Assembly (NCBI RefSeq): GCF_004295345.1 | Contig: NZ_CP036200.1 | Coordinates: 1,054,001-1,118,000, forward strand | Direction of reading: 5' to 3' | DNA length: 64,000 bases | From: Shewanella maritima | GTDB lineage: Bacteria; Pseudomonadota; Gammaproteobacteria; Enterobacterales; Shewanellaceae | In this document: in pieces, positions 7,347 through 17,841 of the stretch | Position numbering within the stretch: the stretch's first letter is position 1 | How the letters are laid out: every line of letters begins with the position of its first letter | Made by a program: the position numbers and the translations under genes | The notes under the pieces: model-generated | Told to the model about the DNA's origin: nothing | Database searches by the model: none | The model's input: only the letters and a program-made list of their open reading frames with translations

Positions 7347-10300
7347 CTAAACCCTCTTAGGCGATAACAATAGCCGCTTTAGCTTGTTAGGCTTGATTGG
7401 TTTAAGCAGAAAGGGATAAGGCAAAATGGAGCGAACGCTGGCTTCTGCCGACATCACGATAATATTCACTGGTTCAAACAAGCGACCGTTTTCGGCTAGC
7501 ACCCGAGCGCTGTCTGTATTTTGCAAATGAAAATCTAGCAATAACCAATCAGGCGTGGTTTGCTCAAGTGCGCTAATTAAGCTGTGATGGTCATAGAAAA
7601 TACGATACTCAAGCTGCCACTTGCCAAGTACAGTCGCCAGTGAGTCAGCGCTTTCTTGATGATCATCAAGCACCCATACCTCGCCAATATTGGTACTTGG
7701 CTCAGCGTGAGCAACCTGTCTCGCCAGCGGCAAGCTAAAACTCATTTTAGTGCCTTTGCTGCTTGAGTTAACCGCTAAGCCAAGATTGAGAACATGGTTG
7801 ATTTTATTAACAATGGTCAAACCAAGGCCAGTACCGGACGCTTTATTATGGGTAACAAATGGCTCAAACAGCTGCGACTTAATCGATGCAGGAATACCAG
7901 CCCCTTGGTCGGTAATTTCCACTACACACATATCATTTAGCTGTTTCGCAGCTAAACTCACCGTCTGCCCCGGTTTACTGACCTCAATGGCGTTGATGAC
8001 TACATTAAGCAGCACCCGCTCTATCAACAAGCTATCGCTTTCAACATTCAAATTGTGCCAGGCGCTGCACTCAAGATTAACCTGGTATTTAGCCGCAACC
8101 GGCGATAACTCTACAATTAAATCATTCAGCAAATTTTGCGTTTCAAATGAGCGCACAAATGGCTTAAAGTGCGCTGATTCGACTTTAGATAAATCAAGAA
8201 TCGACTCAATTAAACGCGACAAACTACCTATGCTTTCTTGCATGCGTTTAAAGAACGCTGTTTGACCAACCTCATCATTTTGATTCGCTTCAAGCAGCAA
8301 TTTCGCTGAATTGAGCGGGTGGCGAATGTCATGGCTCGCGGTAGCAATAAACGCGGTTTTATCCTGGTTAGCTTGCTCGGCGTCTAAGGTTTTCTGCTCA
8401 AGTACCGCAGTGCGTTCATTCACCAATTGCTCTAACTGCTCATTAAGCTGAGTGAGTTGCTTTGCCTCTTGCTCTTTAAGCTGATATTTGAGTTTTGCCG
8501 CGCGCAGTTTCAGCAGAACAATCCATATAAATATTGCAATGGAAATAATGAAATAAGCCGCATAGGCATAGTAAGACTTGTACCAAAGCGCCGTGACTTT
8601 TAGTGGGTAACGGCTAACTTCAGAGGTGTCTCCGGCGTCGTTATAAGCGTATAGCTCAAGCTGATAATCACCAACAGGTAAGTTAGTAAATACAAACTCG
8701 TTGCTGCGTGAGATAAGCCATTGTGACTGATAACCTTTTAGGCGATAACGATAGGTCATATTTTGCATCAACTTATCGGTATTAAGCGTCACTACAAAGC
8801 GATAAATAGGGTTTTCTGCCACCTTTTGGGTTTGTTTGCTCAGCACAGTATTAATTTGTTTATCAGCACTTAATAGCTGCACTTGTTGCGGTGCAATGGT
8901 TTTAGCACCTTGTACTTGAAGGTTATCAGCATCAACCAAATCAATGGTGTTATAGCCACTAAAATAAAGCTGATCACCAATACGGCCACAGGCTTTTTGG
9001 TTAAAGTCTGAGTTGCTCAAACCTTTTATTTGCCCAAAATGAACTAGCTGCTGCGAGCCGGGTGCTGACATTACCAATCCATCTAACGTCGCCATCCATA
9101 AACGCTGCTGTTTGTCTTGCGCCATACAAACGATGGTGCGACTAGGGAATTGATCATTTAACGCAAACGGTTTAACACTGTATTGGCTGTTAGAACGCGA
9201 TGGCGTATTGAGGCTGTACATGCCATCTTCTGCCGTCATCAACCAAATCTGACCGTCATTGGCTTGAAAACTCTCTAGCACCATCGCAGGTTTTGATGCT
9301 ATGTATTGCTGCTTTGGTGATTCATCTTGAGCGCTAAATACCCAGGTGCCGTCGCGAAAGCTGGTCGCAACCACAATATCGCCAAACTGATTCAAGCTAA
9401 AAAAACGTCTTGATGCAGTAGATGCGATCAAATCGTGCTCAAACGTCTCTAAATCAACAAGATAAATACCATCTGGGGTTGCTAGCCATAGCTTACCTGC
9501 AATCACTTTCATGTCGTATATGGTGACAGCAACATCAGATTGCCTCAGCAACTCAAACTGCTCGCTTAGCTCGAGAAAACCAAGCCCTTGAGAAGCGACA
9601 TAGGTTTTACCTTGATGTTGCAACATACGAATAAAGGTTTGATTTGGCTTAGCCGAATATAGCCGGTGCTTTTGCTGAGTTTCAATATTGAGGCGATAAA
9701 TGGCTTCGCTATCAAGCACTAAAAAATCTGTGGTTGAAGTGCTTGCGCCACTATTCAACTCTAGCGCTTGCACAGCATCGATATTTTCAAAGCCTTCTTC
9801 TTCAACTTGAGGAATTCGCTCCATATACCTGGAGCTATCGCTCAGCGCTAAGATACCTGTACCAGAACCAAGTAGATATTGCTCCGAGCTAAGCTGCAGT
9901 GAAGAAAAGATGTTTAAGCTACTCACATAATTGCGATTAAACGCGGTTAGGTGAAGTTTCTTTAGCTGTCGTTCTGATAAATTTAAGCTGAGAAACTGAT
10001 TATGCAGATCAATAAGTAACTCATCATTAAATAAACTCAAACGGTAGATATTTACACCTTCAATCACCTGCTCAACTGAACTTTCATCAGTCAAATTTAA
10101 TGCTTTTAAGCCATGATGGCGCGTACCTAGCCACAGCTTACCCTTGCCATAAACCATTGAGCGAATAATCAGCCCATCAGTGGAACTAAGTTTAGTTAGC
10201 GACGTAGAGGCTAAATTTAGCCTATAGACCCCTTCATCGCTGCCCAAATACACCTTGCCAGCCGCTGACACTAAATGTGGGAAGCGCAGTGTCACACCAT

Positions 10301-10940
10301 ATTTAGCAAAGTCGATATGGGCATCAATTTTATGGGTATTGATATTGGCAATGATTAAACGCTCGCGCGTAGCAAATAACACTTGCTCGCCTACAACCAG
10401 CAAGGCACGAATGTCACGGCTATATTGTTCGGGCCAGGTAGCGATTAATGATGACGGTGCAAGCACATTGTTACTAAGGTCAAACTCATCAAGCCCTTTG
10501 GTGCTGGCAATCCACAAACGATTATTACGGTCAACTTGCAAGGCATTAATTAACCCGCCAGATAGCGTTTGCCCGCCATGAGTACCGTAACCATATTGAG
10601 TAACTTCGTTACCCGAAATTCGATTAAGACCATTTTGGGTTCCAACCCATAAATTGTGCTGCTGGTCTTGTGCCAGCGCCATAATGGTACTTTGCGATAA
10701 GCCATCAAGATAATCGATGACCTTTACTGTGCGACTGCTTGATGGTATTTCGCTTGCAACGAACCCAACCTGGGTATTTTCAGCAGTAATATCTACATCA
10801 GAAAGCATCTCATCACTGGCATTCACTTTATTTGGTAGCAATAGAATGAAAGACGCCAGCAAAACCAGCGATAATAGCAACCTACTTTTGCCTAAAGCAT
10901 GCACATTTAATTCACGCAATCGATGGGACAAGTTCGCCAC
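7347..10940 (-). CDS. hybrid sensor histidine kinase with two-component propeller sensor domain
   Basis: 1197 residues with GTG start and a signal peptide/anchor (about 15-41). The periplasmic half contains repeated propeller units (LWVGTQNGLNRI, LWIASTKGLDEF, LWLGTRHHGL, LWLATPDGIY, LWMATLDGLV) and then a Y_Y_Y domain (YRYRLKGYQSQWL). A single membrane helix lies near residue 790, followed by a coiled coil. HisKA has phospho-acceptor His870 in SHDIRHPL. The HATPase shows DQGAGIP and GTGLGLTIV. A C-terminal receiver has the DD pair, LLLDFHL and the terminal Lys in LLKPIKP. Kinases of this build in Bacteroidetes and Alteromonadales usually sense polysaccharide or peptide degradation products. 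The LuxR-type regulator gene ends 1 bp upstream, so the pair is one operon. It lies divergent from two secreted proteins that it may control. Confidence 0.93.
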   Translation of the reverse strand: MANLSHRLRELNVHALGKSRLLLSLVLLASFILLLPNKVNASDEMLSDVDITAENTQVGFVASEIPSSSRTVKVIDYLDGLSQSTIMALAQDQQHNLWVGTQNGLNRISGNEVTQYGYGTHGGQTLSGGLINALQVDRNNRLWIASTKGLDEFDLSNNVLAPSSLIATWPEQYSRDIRALLVVGEQVLFATRERLIIANINTHKIDAHIDFAKYGVTLRFPHLVSAAGKVYLGSDEGVYRLNLASTSLTKLSSTDGLIIRSMVYGKGKLWLGTRHHGLKALNLTDESSVEQVIEGVNIYRLSLFNDELLIDLHNQFLSLNLSERQLKKLHLTAFNRNYVSSLNIFSSLQLSSEQYLLGSGTGILALSDSSRYMERIPQVEEEGFENIDAVQALELNSGASTSTTDFLVLDSEAIYRLNIETQQKHRLYSAKPNQTFIRMLQHQGKTYVASQGLGFLELSEQFELLRQSDVAVTIYDMKVIAGKLWLATPDGIYLVDLETFEHDLIASTASRRFFSLNQFGDIVVATSFRDGTWVFSAQDESPKQQYIASKPAMVLESFQANDGQIWLMTAEDGMYSLNTPSRSNSQYSVKPFALNDQFPSRTIVCMAQDKQQRLWMATLDGLVMSAPGSQQLVHFGQIKGLSNSDFNQKACGRIGDQLYFSGYNTIDLVDADNLQVQGAKTIAPQQVQLLSADKQINTVLSKQTQKVAENPIYRFVVTLNTDKLMQNMTYRYRLKGYQSQWLISRSNEFVFTNLPVGDYQLELYAYNDAGDTSEVSRYPLKVTALWYKSYYAYAAYFIISIAIFIWIVLLKLRAAKLKYQLKEQEAKQLTQLNEQLEQLVNERTAVLEQKTLDAEQANQDKTAFIATASHDIRHPLNSAKLLLEANQNDEVGQTAFFKRMQESIGSLSRLIESILDLSKVESAHFKPFVRSFETQNLLNDLIVELSPVAAKYQVNLECSAWHNLNVESDSLLIERVLLNVVINAIEVSKPGQTVSLAAKQLNDMCVVEITDQGAGIPASIKSQLFEPFVTHNKASGTGLGLTIVNKINHVLNLGLAVNSSSKGTKMSFSLPLARQVAHAEPSTNIGEVWVLDDHQESADSLATVLGKWQLEYRIFYDHHSLISALEQTTPDWLLLDFHLQNTDSARVLAENGRLFEPVNIIVMSAEASVRSILPYPFLLKPIKPNKLKRLLLSPKRV

Positions 10941-10941
10941 G

Positions 10942-11592
10942 CTAATGCTGCCAAGATGTCGTTAAGGCTAATCCAGCGACAAACTTAGCCGCCTGAGTGC
11001 GGTTACCCACATCGAGAATTTTAAAAATCTTCGATAAGTGTGCTTTCACCGTTTTCTCAGAGATTTCTAGCTGCGCGGCAATTTGCTTATTGAGCAAACC
11101 ATCAGCAACTAAGGACAGAATATGAAATTGGTGCGGCGTTAATTGCATCACCTTGTGATAGCGCAGCTGCTCTTGCTGAGCCAATGCAGCCATATTTAAT
11201 TGCGGAGACAACACATCATCGCTTTCAAGTAAGTGGCTTATTTTGCTCACGATGGTATCGCTTGATGCCGTTTTAGATACGAATCCATCTGCATTAAATA
11301 GCTGACACTGACTCATAATTTCTGCGCTGTTATGGGCGGTAATAATCAGTACCGGAATTTCAGGGAAGTACTTCTTAATAAAGATTAAGCCACTATAGCC
11401 CTGACAACCGGGCATACTCAAATCCAGTAATACCAAATCAATCTCGTCGCGCTGCTCCTTAAGCATGTCAAACAGCGACAAATAATCTGCAGATTCTAAT
11501 AGCGTAAGTTCGGGTAACTGTTTAACGATTGAACCGATCAATGCTTCACGGTATAGCGGGTGATCATCTGCAATGACGACGGTACTTTGCAT
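10942..11592 (-). CDS. NarL/LuxR-type response regulator
   Basis: I chose the ATG at 11592 (MQSTVVIADDHP) because GGAG lies 5 bp before it and receivers of this family begin at this point; the earlier in-frame codon adds 11 unlikely residues. The receiver spans residues 1 to about 120, with the acidic pair DDH and the phospho-acceptor Asp in LVLLDLSMPG. The C-terminal LuxR helix-turn-helix (LTPHQFHILSLVADGLLNKQIAAQLEIS in pieces, then EKTVKAHLSKIFKIL) covers about residues 148-205. It is co-transcribed with the propeller hybrid kinase, its probable partner. The divergent 11838 operon is the obvious candidate target. Confidence 0.94.
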   Translation of the reverse strand: MQSTVVIADDHPLYREALIGSIVKQLPELTLLESADYLSLFDMLKEQRDEIDLVLLDLSMPGCQGYSGLIFIKKYFPEIPVLIITAHNSAEIMSQCQLFNADGFVSKTASSDTIVSKISHLLESDDVLSPQLNMAALAQQEQLRYHKVMQLTPHQFHILSLVADGLLNKQIAAQLEISEKTVKAHLSKIFKILDVGNRTQAAKFVAGLALTTSWQH

Positions 11593-11837
11593 AGTGACTC
11601 CATTGTTATTATAAGGGGCGAGCACTCCTTCCTTTTACTTGTTTTCATTAAAGAATTCAACGACCAAACATGTAGGACTTTAGTCTTACCGTATGCAGTC
11701 CCAAGTCCAATTTAGCTCACTTCCCTTACACGATACGATGCAAAGGTCAACATCACTATAACAAAGCAGTAATGACACGGTAATCAACATAAGAGTCGCA
11801 TTTCCCACCAAATTCTAACGATAATGAAGGACGAATA

Positions 11838-13949
11838 ATGACTACAAAAACCCAACTCGGGCTAGCGATAGGACTGGCATTAAGCTCAATGTCAGCCTCA
11901 GCAGCTTGGCATAATGATCAAACTAATTTCGCTACTATTGCCAGTGAGGGTGTCATCCCACAATGGACGACGACCAAAACCGGTAACCATTACGCAGGTT
12001 TCCTTAAGGCCGATGACTGGGAGAACTCGGTTTATCACGGCTATGACATGTACCTACAGCGCGTTAACCAAAAAGGTGAAGTCGTTTGGGATGATGAGCC
12101 GCTATTAGTTATTGATAGAAGTAAATCATATGTTTATGACTATTCTATCGCAGCGCTAGATAACGAGTCAGTTCGTATCGCTATTCGTGATGAGCGCGAA
12201 AACACTGACGGTAATATTCAAGATGTCGTAGTGATCTATGAAGTCAGCGCAGACAAAAAGTCTCGTTGGGAAACGGGGATTGAAATTACTTCACCGACGG
12301 GCCTAAGCCATGTTGGTGTACCGCATGTTACTGCTGTTGGTAACGGTTCAATCGTGACCTGGGATGAATCAGAAGATGTTAATGGTGACTTAGACTATTA
12401 CGGTGACCCAACTAACGCGCACATCGCTTATGTTGATGAAAACGGCGAAATAAAGTGGCACGTTCATGAACAACTGCACGATGCGAGCTACCCTGTTGAG
12501 CGCGCATTAGTAAGCGATGGTTTTATTGTTGTTTATCAAGATATCGATCCCGAATATGGCTCACACCTAAGTATTCAAAAGTACTCTCTGGAAAATGGTG
12601 AGCCAACGTGGGGTGATAAGCCAGTTGCCTTTACCAAAGGCGATTTAGAGAACATTCCAGACTCACCTGCTCCTAACTCAGATATTACTATCGATGAACA
12701 CGAGAACGTAATTATTGCATGGCGTCTACCAACAGACTCTGGTGCGATGCTAATGATGCAAGAATTTGATCGCATGGGTAACAAGCGCTTCAGCGGTAAC
12801 CTGCGTATCTCTCATGGCGATGCTGACTACAACCCAAGTGGTCCTAGCATTGAAGTGGTGAACGGTGACCGTATCATCACATTCGCAGTACTCCTTGATG
12901 GCTCGACACCTGAAACAGGTATTTTTGCGCAAAAAGTTTCTGCTGACGGCAAAGTTATTTGGAGCGAGCCAAGAGAAATTGTTCAATTGACCTCTGGTGA
13001 TTTCGATACAGGCTTTAACGGTTACTTAGACGTGGTTAACACTTCTAGCCGCAACGGCGTTGTTAATGCCTACTTCATGAAAGTATGGGACTACTGGCCA
13101 ATTACCTATAACTATGTGCAGTTTGATGCTGACGGTAAGGCAGGTGAAGAAAAGACAATCGATGGCAACAAAAACACCAAAGGCAACCTGCAGCTACATA
13201 CTAACCCTATCGGTGATGTCATTTATTGGTCAGAAGACGGTACTAATAACAGCCCTATATATGCTCAAAACATCCATAACGATGGCACCCATGGTTTAAC
13301 TGCTGATATTAAATTAGCCGTGAAGCCAAACCTTGCCACATTAGAAGACATGAGCAAGGTAATGACATTTACCATCCATGATGAAACGTCGCAAAACCAT
13401 GATGTCCAGTTAACCACAGAAACCACTGATATCACTATCACAGACGTAGTTAAGGCCGCAACTCATGTTAGCGCGACCATCACACCTAGTGCTGATTACA
13501 TTGGTGAAGCAACTTTCACACTTGCAGTAACCGATTTAGACAACAGCTCACGCTCTGCCACTCAAAACTACACCCTTAATGTTGTGACAATTGACGATGC
13601 TCCAGAAATTGAAATTGCCAGCAACATCGAAGTTTTTGAAGGCGAGTCCACCACTGTCAGCGCCGTCGTGACTGATGTTGACTCAGATGATGTATCAGTA
13701 AACTGGACTCACAATAGCGACATCGAGCTTAACGTTTTTTGGTCGAACAACGAACTGACAGTTTCTGCTCCACTTGTTGATAACACTCAAAGCATTGAAT
13801 TAACCGGAACACTTGATGATGGCGTCAATACTGTAGAAAAAACAGTGACCGTTAAGGTTAATAAAGTCGAGTCTGACGCAGGTAGTGCACTTGGTAGCTT
13901 ATGGTTATTCGCTTTACTTGGCTTATTCACAAGAAAAATTAAAAAATAA
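11838..13949 (+). CDS. large secreted protein with GlyGly-CTERM-like C-terminus
   Basis: 703 residues. The signal peptide is MTTKTQLGLAIGLALSSMSASA. A long beta-rich region (about 25-460) has repeated Trp/Asp-containing segments that look like a propeller or sugar-binding fold, but I do not recognise the family. Two Ig/cadherin-like segments follow (about 490-585 and 590-675; TIDDAPEIEIAS marks the second). The last 25 residues have AGSALGSLW, a hydrophobic helix and a basic end (RKIKK). This resembles the GlyGly-CTERM tail cut by rhombosortase, with one Gly of the signature changed. The S8 protease gene starts 14 bp after its stop and has a clearer version of the same tail, so they are probably co-expressed at the cell surface. 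It may be a partner or substrate-binding protein. Confidence 0.75.
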   Translation: MTTKTQLGLAIGLALSSMSASAAWHNDQTNFATIASEGVIPQWTTTKTGNHYAGFLKADDWENSVYHGYDMYLQRVNQKGEVVWDDEPLLVIDRSKSYVYDYSIAALDNESVRIAIRDERENTDGNIQDVVVIYEVSADKKSRWETGIEITSPTGLSHVGVPHVTAVGNGSIVTWDESEDVNGDLDYYGDPTNAHIAYVDENGEIKWHVHEQLHDASYPVERALVSDGFIVVYQDIDPEYGSHLSIQKYSLENGEPTWGDKPVAFTKGDLENIPDSPAPNSDITIDEHENVIIAWRLPTDSGAMLMMQEFDRMGNKRFSGNLRISHGDADYNPSGPSIEVVNGDRIITFAVLLDGSTPETGIFAQKVSADGKVIWSEPREIVQLTSGDFDTGFNGYLDVVNTSSRNGVVNAYFMKVWDYWPITYNYVQFDADGKAGEEKTIDGNKNTKGNLQLHTNPIGDVIYWSEDGTNNSPIYAQNIHNDGTHGLTADIKLAVKPNLATLEDMSKVMTFTIHDETSQNHDVQLTTETTDITITDVVKAATHVSATITPSADYIGEATFTLAVTDLDNSSRSATQNYTLNVVTIDDAPEIEIASNIEVFEGESTTVSAVVTDVDSDDVSVNWTHNSDIELNVFWSNNELTVSAPLVDNTQSIELTGTLDDGVNTVEKTVTVKVNKVESDAGSALGSLWLFALLGLFTRKIKK

Positions 13950-13963
13950 TAAGGGCCTAATTC

Positions 13964-16900
13964 ATGAACAAATCAAAATTATGGTTAGCACTATCTGTTG
14001 CAATGCTAACTGGCGCAAGTGCCCAAGCCGCACCTGTAAAAAGCAACGCTCAAAAGACCTTCTTAGCAGGTCATAAAAACCACGTAGGTATTAGCGGTAA
14101 AATCACTAATGCAGAAAAACAAACCTACATTATCGAGCTTAAAGATGACGCGGTAAGCAGCTTCCAGGGTAATGATAAGTTTGCTGGTACTAAGCAACTG
14201 CTTAAGCAAGGTGTAAAAACCAAAGCTGCGCCGCAAATTCAGCAGTACAAGCAACACCTACAAAGCCGTCAAAACAGCGCGTTAGCTAGTATTGCTAAAG
14301 CAACAAGCTTATCGGTTTCGCCAACAGTGCGTTACCACTTCGCGATGAATGGTTTTGCTCTTGAGCTTTCGAAAAAGCAAGCTCAGCGCATTGCACAGCT
14401 AGCAGAAGTAAAAGCAGTATACCCAGAGCAAATTCACCAGTTAAACACTGATGTTGGCCCGCAGCATATTGGCGCGGACAAAATTTGGGAAAGCGCTGTA
14501 CCTGAACTTGCAGGTAAAGGCGAAGGTGTACTGCTAGGTATTATCGACAGTGGTATCAATACAGATAACATTTCATTTGCTGAAGTAGGCGGTGACGGTT
14601 ACGTGCACACCAACCCGTATGGTGATGGTGTATTTGTTGGTGACTGTGAAACAGACGCTAGCCTATGTAACAACAAGCTAATTGGTGTATATAGCTTCCC
14701 TGAAGTCACCGACAACTATGCAGGATTGGCAGCACCTGTTGGTGAAGATTATAACGGTCACGGCTCGCATACCTCTGGTACTGCTGGCGGTAACGTACTA
14801 GCAGACCAACCTATCCTTAAGCAAGACAACACCAATCAAGGTGATGGTACACCAATTGGTGATGCGAAATTTGCGCGCCTATCGGGTGTTGCACCACACG
14901 CAAACATCATCTCGTACCAAACTTGTAATGAAGAAGGTTCGTGCTTTGACTCACTGACAGTTAAAGCGGTTGACCTTGCGATTGAGCATGGCGTAGATGT
15001 CATCAACTTCTCTATTGGCCCAGGCGGTGATGGCGGTAGCCCATGGACCTCGGCTTCAGGTATGGCTTTCTTGAAAGCACGCGAAGCGGGTATCTTCGTT
15101 GCAGCCGCTGCGGGTAACGCAGGCCCTGGCGAAAGCACTGTAGGTAACGTTGCCCCTTGGACGACCGTTGTCGCTAACTACACTCACTCGCGTATCTTTA
15201 CTAAGTCATTCACTGGTACTAACGATGAAGGTGTCGACTTAGCGGCTATCGAAGGTGTTGGTGGGCTGAGCGATGAAGTCACTGCTGGCGTGGTTTACGC
15301 TGGTGACTTAGGTGACGGCTCAATCGACTATAGCCTTTGTGATTTCACCTTCTATGATGACCTTCCTGAAATCCAGGACAAGATCCTCATCTGTGACCGC
15401 GGTGACATTGCGCTATATGACAAGTCAGTCAACGCGCAAGACAAAGGTGCTGTAGGCGTACTCATCCGCAACGTACCGCAAAGCGGCTCAGATATGTACA
15501 ACATTCCTTATGCAATTCCTGGCATGTTGTTGACCGAAGAAAGCGGTGAAGAGCTAATGAACTGGGTTGCAAGCTCAACTAACCCAACATTAACCATTGC
15601 TCAAGGTGAAGTCGGTTATTCAGACCTAATGGCAAACTCTGCTAACGCGTCTAGTTCACGTGGTCCGTCTCTGTACGCAGCAGAGAACATGGTGCCGCAC
15701 ATTGCTGCGCCAGGTACTGACATTTACGCCGCTTACTCTGATGATCAACCATTCGCGTGGGAGCCAGGTACTGCAGACTTTGCGTTCCTAACCGGTACGT
15801 CAATGGCATCACCTCACGTAGCAGGTGCTGCAGCACTATTTACTCAGGTTCACCCTGACGCAACACCAGCACAGATTCAATCAGCGTTAATGTTGACCGC
15901 TAACAGCGAAACCACCATTCAAGACTTAGCAACCCCATCACAAGTATGGGATCACGGCTCAGGTATGACCCAAGTTGACCTAGCAGTGAAAGCAGGCCTG
16001 TGGATGGATGAGACCATTGACAACTATGTTGCAGCTAACCCAGAAGTTGGCGGTACACCAAAAGAGCTTAACGGTGCTTACTTAGTTGACAGTAACTGTA
16101 AAGGTGAATGTGAGTTCACTCGTGCCTTTACCGCAACACAAGCGGGTAACTGGTCACTGGCTTACACTGGCGCATCAGAATTAGACGTGACTATCTCACC
16201 AACCTCAGCAGTACTAGCTGAAGGTGAGTCACTTGAAGTGACTGTAAGCATCAAGGTTGCTGACAACGCAGGTGATAGCTGGAACTACGGCCGCTTGAAA
16301 CTAACCGACAGCACAGGTGCATCACCAGAGCTATCATTGCCTATTGCAATTCAACCTATGGTTGCAGATATTGCTGATTGGAACACGGTTGAAGTCTTCC
16401 ACAGCAATGCAAGCATCGAAAGCAATGACTATGCATTCCGTCGCCCATTGGCGGTATCAGCAACGTCTGAAGGCTTAATGCCATCTGAGTCATTCCACTT
16501 CTCGCTAGCAGGCGACACTGACAACCGCTCACCAGTAGATGATCTAACTGATGGCGTAAAAGTGGTGACTGTCAACGTGGGTGACGATGTTGAAGAGCTA
16601 GTCGCCATCATTGGTAAAACTAAGAGCTATGATGCTGATATCTACATCGGTTGGGATAACAACAATAACGGCACAATTGAAGAAGTAGAGTTTATTTGTG
16701 CTGGTAACTATGCAGACCTTGCACAGTTTGAAGTTTGTAGCATCGACAACCCTACTCCGGGCCAGTACTGGGTGATGACTCACAACTGGTTATCTGAAGC
16801 AGATGGCTCGGTAGACGATTTCCGTGTTGATGTTATTCAACGTCGTGAGGCAGATATGATCCCATTAGATATCACTGTTGACAGCTCTGTTGAGCCATAC

Positions 16901-17725
16901 TCAACAATGCCATTAACCATCGAGTGGGCGTCTAAGCTTGCTAATAAAGCTTACTACACAGCGATTGATTTCACTGAAAACAACGACGGTGTAGAAATGG
17001 AGCTAGGTCAATCAATCGTGGTATTCGACCACACTCGCAACGCGCTAAACGTTAGCACTGATGCAAGCTCAGTCACCTCTGGTCAGGAAGTCGCATACTC
17101 AGTGGTTATCCCTGAAGGTGCAGCATCTGCTGATCAACCAATGCAAGTTGAGTTAAAGCTATCTGAAAAAATGCAGTGGTTAGACTCAGAGGAAGGCAGC
17201 GTGAGTGGTCAAACCCTAACGTTTGAAGCGACTCAAGGTGGTGAGTTTGTCGCTAAAGCCCAAGTGCTAGCGAACCAAAGCGGTGACATGTCTACCGCGT
17301 GGAGCTACAGCGTTGAAGGCACAAGCGTAACAGACAGCGGCGCAGTTGCCCTTTCTAACCCTAACTCACGTCCTGATGCAAAAGTGAAAGTGGCTTCAAT
17401 GAGTGCAGACGAAGGTACTTCGGTTACCCTAAGCGCACAAATGAGTGAAGATGCTGACAATGACGCGCTAAGCTTTACTTGGACGCAAGTTGAAGGTACA
17501 AAGGCGACCATCAGCTCAGCTGACAGCGCAGAAGCAACAGTTTCACTACCAAATGTTAGTGGCAATGAAACCCTAGTGTTTGAAGTGACTGTATCTGACG
17601 GTGAGCTAAGCGAAACCGAAACAGTTAAAGTTGATGTTATCGACCAAGACGACGGTGGCTCGCTAGGTGCACTATGGTTGAGCATACTGGTTATGCTAGG
17701 CCTACGCCGCCGCGCCAAAGCTTAA
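13964..17725 (+). CDS. secreted S8 subtilisin-like protease with PA, PKD-like and GlyGly-CTERM domains
   Basis: 1253 residues. Order: signal peptide (1-22), I9 inhibitor propeptide (about 50-155), and S8 catalytic domain with Asp195 (GIIDSG), His266 (GHGSHT), oxyanion Asn385 (AAGNAG) and Ser613 (GTSMAS). A PA insert lies at about 440-545. A fibronectin-like domain follows (about 700-780), then further beta domains, a PKD-like domain (about 1130-1225), and the tail DDGGSLGALW + hydrophobic helix + RRR. That tail is a textbook GlyGly-CTERM signal, processed by the intramembrane protease rhombosortase after type II secretion. The protease should be active because all catalytic residues are present. 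A propeller-type two-component system lies divergent upstream and could induce it in response to peptides. The gene for rhombosortase is not in this window. Confidence 0.95.
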   Translation: MNKSKLWLALSVAMLTGASAQAAPVKSNAQKTFLAGHKNHVGISGKITNAEKQTYIIELKDDAVSSFQGNDKFAGTKQLLKQGVKTKAAPQIQQYKQHLQSRQNSALASIAKATSLSVSPTVRYHFAMNGFALELSKKQAQRIAQLAEVKAVYPEQIHQLNTDVGPQHIGADKIWESAVPELAGKGEGVLLGIIDSGINTDNISFAEVGGDGYVHTNPYGDGVFVGDCETDASLCNNKLIGVYSFPEVTDNYAGLAAPVGEDYNGHGSHTSGTAGGNVLADQPILKQDNTNQGDGTPIGDAKFARLSGVAPHANIISYQTCNEEGSCFDSLTVKAVDLAIEHGVDVINFSIGPGGDGGSPWTSASGMAFLKAREAGIFVAAAAGNAGPGESTVGNVAPWTTVVANYTHSRIFTKSFTGTNDEGVDLAAIEGVGGLSDEVTAGVVYAGDLGDGSIDYSLCDFTFYDDLPEIQDKILICDRGDIALYDKSVNAQDKGAVGVLIRNVPQSGSDMYNIPYAIPGMLLTEESGEELMNWVASSTNPTLTIAQGEVGYSDLMANSANASSSRGPSLYAAENMVPHIAAPGTDIYAAYSDDQPFAWEPGTADFAFLTGTSMASPHVAGAAALFTQVHPDATPAQIQSALMLTANSETTIQDLATPSQVWDHGSGMTQVDLAVKAGLWMDETIDNYVAANPEVGGTPKELNGAYLVDSNCKGECEFTRAFTATQAGNWSLAYTGASELDVTISPTSAVLAEGESLEVTVSIKVADNAGDSWNYGRLKLTDSTGASPELSLPIAIQPMVADIADWNTVEVFHSNASIESNDYAFRRPLAVSATSEGLMPSESFHFSLAGDTDNRSPVDDLTDGVKVVTVNVGDDVEELVAIIGKTKSYDADIYIGWDNNNNGTIEEVEFICAGNYADLAQFEVCSIDNPTPGQYWVMTHNWLSEADGSVDDFRVDVIQRREADMIPLDITVDSSVEPYSTMPLTIEWASKLANKAYYTAIDFTENNDGVEMELGQSIVVFDHTRNALNVSTDASSVTSGQEVAYSVVIPEGAASADQPMQVELKLSEKMQWLDSEEGSVSGQTLTFEATQGGEFVAKAQVLANQSGDMSTAWSYSVEGTSVTDSGAVALSNPNSRPDAKVKVASMSADEGTSVTLSAQMSEDADNDALSFTWTQVEGTKATISSADSAEATVSLPNVSGNETLVFEVTVSDGELSETETVKVDVIDQDDGGSLGALWLSILVMLGLRRRAKA

Positions 17726-17780
17726 TTAACAAGAGTTAAGTGAACGAATAGCCCGGCACTCCCAACCGCCGGGCAAACTA

Positions 17781-17812
17781 AAAAGCCATACCTGCGAAGG
17801 TATGGCTTTTTT
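17781..17812 (+). terminator. terminator after the S8 protease gene
   Basis: AAAAGCCATACC-TGCGAA-GGTATGGCTTTTTT stem-loop with T tract, between the convergent protease and brnQ genes. A second GC-rich hairpin (GCCCGGC…GCCGGGC, about 17751-17774) precedes it. Confidence 0.88.
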
Positions 17813-17841
17813 ACATCTGCGCTAACTAGCTAGATTCAAGG

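Noticed and set aside
7750..8265. 171-codon plus-strand frame inside the hybrid kinase gene
   Set aside because: Antisense to a clear HisKA/HATPase coding region; composition is that of a shadow frame.
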